Source of the DNA: Proteus hauseri ATCC 700826
GTDB lineage: Bacteria; Pseudomonadota; Gammaproteobacteria; Enterobacterales; Enterobacteriaceae
Length of the DNA stretch: 64,000 nt
NCBI RefSeq assembly: GCF_001654965.1
Contig: NZ_LXEV01000021.1
Span: 186,001 to 250,000, forward strand
Direction: 5' to 3'
Below the pieces are notes generated by a model, which was not told where the DNA came from, did not search any database, and saw only the letters and a list, made by a program, of their open reading frames with translations. The translations under genes were made by a program, and so were the position numbers. Positions within the stretch are counted from its first letter, which is position 1. Every line of letters begins with the position of its first letter. Shown here in pieces: positions 58,559 through 64,000 of the stretch.

Positions 58559-58597
58559 TTAAAGCGCTTAACTTTTTTGTTAGGTGCTTTTTTATTT
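58559..58597 (+). terminator. Terminator of mppA
   Basis: AAAGCGCTTAAC pairs with GTTAGGTGCTTT, with one bulge/wobble, followed by T-run. Confidence 0.75.
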
Positions 58598-58754
58598 TTT
58601 GAATAGGCATAATTAATAGTTAAATATAATATTTATGAAGTTAATAATTAATTTAAGATAAATAATATATAAAAAAGAACTCCTTATAAAAAGGGGAGTA
58701 GTAAAATAAAACAGAGGTAACTTATTATCTAGTTATAAATTATATTTAAAATAT

Positions 58755-59021
58755 TTGATTTGCACGTTTTTTATTGTTTCTAACTGTTACTATTGTTACA
58801 AATATTTTTATGACAAAAAAAATCCCTCTGTTATAAAAACAGAAGGAGACTCAAAAGGAATAAACATTGCAGAGGTAATGTTAATATATTTTTACATTAA
58901 TGTTTTGACTAATTGTGCAGTAGGTTCAAGTTTTAATATTGTATCCTTTTTTTCTTATGGATGTATGTCATTAATAATAACCAATATTAATGTTATTTTT
59001 TTTGAATATCTTTATTTATAA
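58755..59021 (+). CDS. Doubtful small membrane-protein frame
   Basis: An 88-codon frame from TTG with two hydrophobic segments (INIAEVMLIYFYINVL and CMSLIITNINVIFFEYLYL), followed by a hairpin at about 59024-59053 (AAACCAATAAT/ATTATTGGTTT). It lacks a convincing ribosome site and an ATG, and the region is extremely AT-rich, so chance is possible. The rest of 58598-59081 shows nothing else. Confidence 0.2.
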   Translation: MICTFFIVSNCYYCYKYFYDKKNPSVIKTEGDSKGINIAEVMLIYFYINVLTNCAVGSSFNIVSFFSYGCMSLIITNINVIFFEYLYL

Positions 59022-59081
59022 ATAAACCAATAATCAATTATTATTGGTTTTGTTAATAACTGTTACAGATCATCAACAAGA

Positions 59082-59651
59082 TTAAAATCTGTAGCCTAAG
59101 GATAGCTGTACACCACTTAATTCAAGACGGCGCTTGTTAACCGTGGCATTTGAATAGATGTACCCCATATTGATTGATAAATTCTGGATCGGATTGTAAT
59201 CAATTCCGCCTTGAGCAATATAATTAGATGTACTGACAGTGTGGGTGTCGGTTGCATTAATAGTGGGGTGATGTTTATTTTCTTTATATTTCTGCTTTAC
59301 TGGCCCCATTTGTACGAAAACTGAGAATGAAGAGTTAATTCGATAAGTAGGGCCAATTAATATTGCGATTGCAGTGTATTTTTGCTTTAGCTTTGAAGTA
59401 TTGGTAAACCGACTATCAATAAAGTTCTCTTTATGATTTGAATTTATATATAGTAACGATGTTAATAAACCCCAAGTGTTGTCTGACTCATAACGATAGC
59501 TTAGCTGCGTACCATGAGCTGAATGACCTGTGATTTTACTGAAAATATAGCCGCCGTAGAATGTATGAGCACCATTATGGGCATACAAAGAAGAGGAAAA
59601 TAATAAGCCAAAGCAGAAAAATACGGTAATTAATTTTTTCGATATATTCAT
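59082..59651 (-). CDS. Ail/Lom/OmpX-family outer-membrane beta-barrel protein
   Basis: A 189-residue precursor with a signal peptide (about residues 1-24, ending LYA) and alternating strands predicting an eight-stranded barrel. It ends in LSLGYRF, with the terminal Phe used by the Bam machinery. FYGGYIFSKITGHSAHGTQLSYRYE and NLSINMGYIYSNATV are Ail/OmpX-like. Such proteins serve adhesion, serum resistance or cell entry, but loops differ and the role here is not known. It lies in an AT-rich accessory stretch. Confidence 0.78.
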   Translation of the reverse strand: MNISKKLITVFFCFGLLFSSSLYAHNGAHTFYGGYIFSKITGHSAHGTQLSYRYESDNTWGLLTSLLYINSNHKENFIDSRFTNTSKLKQKYTAIAILIGPTYRINSSFSVFVQMGPVKQKYKENKHHPTINATDTHTVSTSNYIAQGGIDYNPIQNLSINMGYIYSNATVNKRRLELSGVQLSLGYRF

Positions 59652-59886
59652 TGTTGAGTATCTGGTTGTTTAAGATAACTCTATTTTTAGTGAGTTAAAA
59701 AATAAACTCAATATTAATTAATTAGAATCACTCCTAAAATAAATTAGCAAACTTACTCTTCAAAATAAATAAAAAAATAATTAAATAAATATGTAATTAT
59801 TGAAGTTGAAAAATTAGGTGCTAAAATTTATATTTATAATAAATAGATTATTTAACGGCTTTAACTAATCTATTTGAGTCATTTAA

Positions 59887-59918
59887 AATAATGATGGGCT
59901 ATATAGCCCGTCATTATT
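59887..59918 (-). terminator. Terminator of the DUF4377 lipoprotein gene
   Basis: AATAATGATGGGCT and AGCCCGTCATTATT pair around four bases, with TTTT on the reverse strand. Confidence 0.88.
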
Positions 59919-59924
59919 AAATAT

Positions 59925-60263
59925 TTATTTTTTATCTAGTACTTCAACTAAGGTATATTTTACGCTTGGTGCATCGGCTGGAGGATTAGGAATATCTGTT
60001 ACTTTTACTTTTAGCGTATATTCAGTACCATTTTTAAATTCAAAACCTTCAATGTTTTGATAAAAAAGAGACCATTCACCAGAAGGAAGCTCTTTTATTT
60101 TCATACACTTCATTGGTGCAACACCAACACAATCATAAAGTTGAGAGTCAACAAGAAAGGTTTTAGTTGATTCGGCATCTGGGGTAGCCACTGGTTCTGT
60201 CGTAGTTGCGTTATCACATCCTGCTAGAAGTAAAAATAAAGGAATAGCGAGAAATTTTTTCAT
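59925..60263 (-). CDS. DUF4377 lipoprotein
   Basis: A 112-residue lipoprotein with signal MKKFLAIPLFLLLAGC (lipobox LAGC, Cys16). The mature domain has DCVGVAPMKCMKIKE, WSLFYQNIEGFEF and GTEYTLKVKV, matching the DUF4377 pattern seen in HslJ-like envelope proteins. Two cysteines (DCVG and KCMK) may form a disulfide. Function is unknown. Confidence 0.82.
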   Translation of the reverse strand: MKKFLAIPLFLLLAGCDNATTTEPVATPDAESTKTFLVDSQLYDCVGVAPMKCMKIKELPSGEWSLFYQNIEGFEFKNGTEYTLKVKVTDIPNPPADAPSVKYTLVEVLDKK

Positions 60264-60643
60264 ATTAATGACCTTATTTTTAAGTACGACACACTAATTA
60301 TAGAGTGTAATTTATATCTTGCTTAGAAAGTTACATTTAATACTAGGCCGTTTCTATAGCTTCTATGCATAAAATAACATATTTTTAGATATATATTAAA
60401 AGTAATAGCATAATGGAACTATCAACATAATTTTTAGTGTAAAAATCCTAAAGTAGAAAATATAATGTAAACTTGTTGTTCTTTTAGACAAAGAAAACGT
60501 TAAAACAGACAAAAACAACAAAATAGCATGAAATAACATATTGAAAGATAATAATATAAAGGCAATATATGCTAATAAGCACCACTCAACTAACAGCAAA
60601 ACTAAAATATTGTGTTAAGTGTGATATTTAAGGAAGATACTAA
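60264..60643. other. AT-rich intergenic region before zntB
   Basis: About 380 bases, divergent promoters of the DUF4377 lipoprotein and zntB. No RNA, hairpin with T-tract or supported frame is seen. Confidence 0.55.
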
Positions 60644-61627
60644 ATGAATACAATTAATAATTCTGTTATCCAAAATTCTGATGCTATTTATGCAGCTCAA
60701 CTCAGTGGTAATGGTAGTATCAAAGAAATAACATCAGACTCGATAGCGAGTAGCGAGCAACCTTTTTGGATTCATTTAGATTATCGTAAATCACAAAGTG
60801 CGCAGTGGATAGAAGAAACAACTTTATTACCACCTATTGCAAAAGATGTGCTATTGGCAGAAAACGTTAGACCAAAAGCACAGCGTATTGGCGAAGGCAT
60901 TATTATTAATCTACAAACAATTAATAATAATCCTAATGATCGCCCAGATGAGCTTGTAGCGTTTAGAATTTATATTAATAGCCAAGTTATTATCTCTAGC
61001 AGACATCGTAGGGTAAATTCAGTTGACTCTGTTATTCATACTTTAGAATTGGGTGATGGTCCAGAAAATAGTGGTGATTGGCTTATAACGATGGCGGATG
61101 CTGTAACTGATGAAATAGGTGAATTTGTAGAAACACTTCATGACCAATTAATTGAATTAGAAGATATGATCCTCGATCAGCAAATTCCGGCACGAGGGGA
61201 ACTTGCATTATTGCGTAAACAACTTATTGTATTGCGCCGTTATATGGCACCGCAGCGAGATGTTTTTTCACGATTATCTATAGAAAAGCTTCCTTGGATG
61301 AGTGATAGCGATAGAGTGACTATGTTAGAAATATCAGAGCGACTTTCTCGTCGTTTAGAAGACTTGGATAGTAGCATTTCGCGTACGGCAGTTATTGCTG
61401 ATGAGATTACATCAATGATGGCTGATGCTATGAATCGACGCACTTATACCATGTCGCTAATGGCTATGCTCTTTTTACCTACAACTTTTCTGACTGGATT
61501 ATTTGGTGTGAATTTAGGCGGAATACCAGGAAATGAATTTCCTTATGGGTTCACTATCTTTTGCTTATCGCTATTATTTTTAATCATTATTGTTACCTGG
61601 TGGTTAAAACGCAGTAGATGGTTGTAA
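60644..61627 (+). CDS. zntB: Zinc transporter ZntB (CorA family)
   Basis: A 327-residue pentameric inner-membrane protein with a large cytoplasmic domain and two C-terminal membrane helices. The CorA-type motif after the first helix is GVNLGGIPGNEFPYG, where zinc-type members have GVN. ZntB was reported as zinc exporter and later as proton-driven zinc uptake. AAGGAAG precedes the start. zntB, fnrS and ttcA keep the E. coli arrangement. Confidence 0.94.
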   Translation: MNTINNSVIQNSDAIYAAQLSGNGSIKEITSDSIASSEQPFWIHLDYRKSQSAQWIEETTLLPPIAKDVLLAENVRPKAQRIGEGIIINLQTINNNPNDRPDELVAFRIYINSQVIISSRHRRVNSVDSVIHTLELGDGPENSGDWLITMADAVTDEIGEFVETLHDQLIELEDMILDQQIPARGELALLRKQLIVLRRYMAPQRDVFSRLSIEKLPWMSDSDRVTMLEISERLSRRLEDLDSSISRTAVIADEITSMMADAMNRRTYTMSLMAMLFLPTTFLTGLFGVNLGGIPGNEFPYGFTIFCLSLLFLIIIVTWWLKRSRWL

Positions 61628-61684
61628 ATAATCAGCAAATTAATCGTAACTAAATGGATTTAAAAAAGAATTCTCTAACTCTGT

Positions 61685-61698
61685 TTGAGATATATCAA
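61685..61698 (+). promoter_or_regulatory. FNR box of fnrS
   Basis: TTGAGATATATCAA matches TTGAT-N4-ATCAA with one change. The centre is about 42 bases before the predicted FnrS start, the class II activator distance. The -10 is TATAAC (61724-61729). Confidence 0.85.
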
Positions 61699-61733
61699 TT
61701 TTTTAAAGTGGAACATCTGGCACTATAACTCTC

Positions 61734-61859
61734 GCAGGTGAATACAACGTTGAGCGATGAACGTTGTGCTCCATAATTGTAGTTTTTCTCATATTGAGTT
61801 CTTAATACAGAATAATTGACCATTATTATACCGGTGTCTAATGACATCGGTTTTTTTTT
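61734..61859 (+). ncRNA. fnrS: FnrS small regulatory RNA
   Basis: The RNA begins GCAGGTGAATACAACGTTGA, continues with GCGATGAACGTTGTGCTCCATA, and ends in CCGGTGTC-taat-GACATCGG with T9. From memory E. coli FnrS begins GCAGGTGAATGCAACGTC and continues GCGATGGGCGTTGCGCTCCATA. It lies just after zntB, as in E. coli, and has an FNR box at the class II distance. FnrS is an Hfq RNA induced without oxygen that represses aerobic genes, including sodB. Confidence 0.93.
61831..61859 (+). terminator. Rho-independent terminator of fnrS
   Basis: CCGGTGTC and GACATCGG pair (one G-U) around a four-base loop, with T9 after. Confidence 0.92.
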
Positions 61860-61940
61860 GTATCTATCCGTTACTTACACAAATTTGTTTCATAAAAATC
61901 CCCAGAAAAGGAAATATCGTTTCTAGGGATTGCACATGAT

Positions 61941-62861
61941 TTATTTAACTTCAATAATATCTAATCTATCTTGGCTGAAACTAGGTCGTTCATCTTCTTC
62001 TGGTGAAATTAATGGTGTTGATGGGATTTCATCTTTATCAAAGGCTAAATCGCCACCATTAATAACTTCATCTCCATGCCTCAGATTAGCAAAATCAAAT
62101 AATTGAGTATCACACAAATGTGATGGAACTATGTTTTGAGTGGCTCTAAACATGGTTTCAATACGACCAGGGTAGCGTTTATCCCAATCTTTCAGCATTT
62201 CTTTAATAACTTGACGCTGTAAGTTTGGCTGTGAACCACAAAGATTGCACGGAATAATAGGGAATGATTTTGCTTGAGCAAAGCGCTCAATATCTTTTTC
62301 ACGAGCATAGGCCAGAGGGCGAATAACAATATGCTTACCATCATCACTCATTAATTTTGGTGGCATGCCTTTGAGTTTTCCACCGTAGAACATATTTAAA
62401 AACATAGTTTCTAAAATATCGTCGCGATGATGACCTAAAGCAATTTTAGTTGCACCTACTTCGGTAGCTGTACGATATAAAATACCACGGCGTAAACGAG
62501 AGCATAAAGAACAGGTAGTTTTGCCTTCAGGAATAATATCTTTCACAATCCCATAAGTATTTTCTTCAACAATCTTATATTCAACTCCAAGTTCATTTAA
62601 GTACTCAGGTAAAATATGTTCAGGAAAACCAGGTTGTTTTTGATCTAAGTTGACGGCAATCAGTGAAAAATCAATAGGGGCACTTTTCTGTAGATTCATT
62701 AAGATAGACAGTAATGTATAGCTGTCTTTACCGCCAGAAAGGCAAACCATAATTTTGTCACCATCTTCAATCATATTAAAGTCAGCGATAGCTTGCCCAA
62801 CATCACGGCGTAGGCGTTTTTGTAATTTGTTGAAATTATACTGCTCTTTTGGAATGCTCAT
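61941..62861 (-). CDS. ttcA: tRNA 2-thiocytidine synthesis protein TtcA
   Basis: Adds sulfur to cytidine 32 of certain tRNAs, using ATP and a [4Fe-4S] cluster. The 306-residue PP-loop protein has [12 protein letters not shown] near residues 40-51, the cluster cysteines in [17 protein letters not shown] and PCNLCGSQ, and a C-terminal extension. It lies close to fnrS as in E. coli, though dbpA is absent here. Confidence 0.94.
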   Translation of the reverse strand: MSIPKEQYNFNKLQKRLRRDVGQAIADFNMIEDGDKIMVCLSGGKDSYTLLSILMNLQKSAPIDFSLIAVNLDQKQPGFPEHILPEYLNELGVEYKIVEENTYGIVKDIIPEGKTTCSLCSRLRRGILYRTATEVGATKIALGHHRDDILETMFLNMFYGGKLKGMPPKLMSDDGKHIVIRPLAYAREKDIERFAQAKSFPIIPCNLCGSQPNLQRQVIKEMLKDWDKRYPGRIETMFRATQNIVPSHLCDTQLFDFANLRHGDEVINGGDLAFDKDEIPSTPLISPEEDERPSFSQDRLDIIEVK

Positions 62862-63184
62862 TTTTACGGTTCTATATCGTTGCTGGTTGTTCTGTAACTT
62901 GCTGATAAATATTTATTTTTTAACCTTGTTTGTTCTGCACGTACTCGCTTAAACAAGTATCTAAATCGTTTTAAGTGAAGTTGAAAACTAATAAGATTTA
63001 ATGCAGATATAAACAAACTCATAAGTAAAAAAATACTCGTTATTTATGGCAAGGAAATTGATAAGCCGCCAATGATAGCAGATGGTAGGGTAATTTCGAT
63101 ACAGATAAGTAAAATGGGAAGAATTTAGTTGGAAATATAACTTATTTTATAGCCTTATAAATCTCATGAGGCTATAAAATTTTA
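62862..63184. other. Intergenic region between ferredoxin gene and ttcA
   Basis: About 320 bases. A terminator for the ferredoxin gene is seen at 63145-63179 (TTTTATAGCCT paired with AGGCTATAAAA). The ttcA promoter should be near 62870-62960. Nothing else is recognised. Confidence 0.6.
63145..63179 (-). terminator. Terminator of the polyferredoxin gene
   Basis: Perfect 11-bp arms TTTTATAGCCT and AGGCTATAAAA around a 13-base loop, five bases after the stop on the reverse strand. Confidence 0.7.
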
Positions 63185-63742
63185 TTAAAAATAATGCCCA
63201 TTAGTGGGACTATTTTCTCTCAATACAGAATCTCTTCTACGCTGCTCTGTGATTTTCGATAATGTGATATCAGAAACACAAGTTAGCGCATCTTGAGGAC
63301 AAAATTCAACACACGCTGGGCCTTTTTCTCTGTGTTTACATAAATCACATTTTATAATATCCATATGAATTTTCTGTTTTAGTTCTAAAAAAAATTGTCT
63401 AGGTGAATGAGTATTTTTTATTAGCTCAATAGCACCAAAGGGACAAGCCAACAGACATGCTCGACAACCAATACAATTTTCAGGATGAGTCTCTACAGAA
63501 TTTTCTCCAAATACTAAAGCTTTTGTTTGGCACGCTTCGGCACAAGGCGCATCATCACATTGATGGCAAATAGATGCAGTGAAATGATTCATTAATCGAA
63601 TGATGTGTATTCTTGGGTGAAAGTTTTTTTTATCAAGAAAATCGCTACCGTTTTTTTCTGATGTATGGCTAACAGAACACGCTATTTCGCAAGTCTTACA
63701 GCCAATACACTTTTGAGAATCAATTACAATAAAACTATTCAT
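63185..63742 (-). CDS. Polyferredoxin, HydN/DmsB-type 4Fe-4S protein
   Basis: A 185-residue cytoplasmic electron-transfer protein with 16 cysteines for four [4Fe-4S] clusters: CIGCKTCEIAC, CHQCDDAPCAEAC, CIGCRACLLAC and CDLCKHREKGPACVEFC. It begins MNSFIVIDSQKCIGCK and resembles HydN, YgfS and the N-terminus of AegA. The frame opens at 63775, but ATG 63742 fits the family. No partner oxidoreductase is in the window, so its role is open. Confidence 0.85.
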   Translation of the reverse strand: MNSFIVIDSQKCIGCKTCEIACSVSHTSEKNGSDFLDKKNFHPRIHIIRLMNHFTASICHQCDDAPCAEACQTKALVFGENSVETHPENCIGCRACLLACPFGAIELIKNTHSPRQFFLELKQKIHMDIIKCDLCKHREKGPACVEFCPQDALTCVSDITLSKITEQRRRDSVLRENSPTNGHYF

Positions 63743-63877
63743 CTCATTACCTATTTTTTTGGTTGTATTTAACATGATATAACGGTTATTGAGATGGATT
63801 AATAATATTAATCAAACTTAGGTAAGTTAAATAGATATTAGTAAAAATTATTTCACCTTAGGTCGGGGTATTATTCT

Positions 63878-64000
63878 TTAAGAGGTGAGTATTGCAAGTT
63901 TTGTTGCAAATCCCATAAAGAACAATCCAATAATTCCATTCCCTGCTCGGGCAATGCTTTTACGCGAGCCAAAAAATCGCGCAAGTGCAACACCACCAAA
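63878..64000 (-). CDS. LysE/RhtB-family exporter (partial, C-terminal end)
   Basis: Forty residues at the window edge, reading FGGVALARFFGSRKSIARAG then a hydrophobic helix and ending TKLAILTS. The pattern R...R.GNGIIGLFFMGFATKLA is typical of the last helix of LysE/RhtB amino-acid exporters. The rest of the gene lies outside the window. Confidence 0.6.
   Translation of the reverse strand, partial: FGGVALARFFGSRKSIARAGNGIIGLFFMGFATKLAILTS

Noticed and set aside
60396..60599. 67-codon hydrophobic frame on the reverse strand before zntB
   Set aside because: No ribosome site or similarity; AT-rich promoter region.
1..64000. Prophage, integrative element or toxin-antitoxin pair
   Set aside because: No integrase, transposase, phage structural gene or paired small toxin/antitoxin frames are visible; nearly all genes are core enterobacterial genes.

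Overview
The window looks like chromosomal core DNA of a low-GC member of the Morganellaceae, most probably Proteus. Gene content and order follow the enterobacterial chromosome closely, the DNA is AT-rich, and the glutathione S-transferase at 39658-40269 is, from memory, nearly the Proteus mirabilis B1-1 enzyme with scattered substitutions. A Proteus species other than P. mirabilis therefore seems likely. I see no prophage, insertion sequence, CRISPR array, integrase or replication origin.

Layout. 1-9000: aroH (cut by the window edge), ppsR and divergent ppsA, the RprA small RNA, ydiK, ydiJ-menI. 9100-16900: a Fur-box lipoprotein, the complete sufABCDSE iron-sulfur operon, ldtE. 16950-17870: an accessory split gene with heptad-encoding repeats. 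18000-30300: lpp, a choloylglycine-hydrolase-like gene, pykF, two identical tRNA-Val genes, mdtK/ribC, cfa, punC/punR, purR, ynhF, sodB. 30500-40300: a nucleotidyltransferase orphan, grxD, rnt, gloA, ydhL, slyA/slyB, anmK, pdxH, tyrS, pdxY, gst. 40490-56700: a DUF3592 protein, fabI, sapABCDF, the RyhB small RNA, pspF/pspABC, pspD-ycjX-ycjF, a 139-residue orphan, tyrR, tpx. 56900-64000: mppA, an AT-rich stretch with an Ail/OmpX-like barrel and a DUF4377 lipoprotein, zntB, the FnrS small RNA, ttcA, a polyferredoxin and the end of a LysE-type exporter.

How parts work together. Three Hfq-type small RNAs can be recognised from conserved cores and promoter sites: RprA (Rcs), RyhB (Fur) and FnrS (FNR). 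Iron control is a theme. Fur-like boxes precede ryhB, sufA and the 9157 lipoprotein, and the sodB start-codon region is complementary to the RyhB core. Carbon flux at the pyruvate/PEP node is represented by ppsA, its regulator ppsR and pykF, with Cra-like sites upstream of both ppsA and pykF. Envelope functions are prominent: lpp with the L,D-transpeptidase ldtE, sap, psp, slyB, mppA, anmK, cfa and fabI.

The most unusual items are the frameshifted heptad-repeat gene (17055-17869), the terminator that splits the psp operon before pspD, a TyrR with an extra AAA+ loop, and a nested inverted repeat between sufE and ldtE. I found nothing that can be claimed as a wholly new system. The best unexplained genes are the split gene, the Fur-box lipoprotein, the nucleotidyltransferase and the 139-residue orphan.
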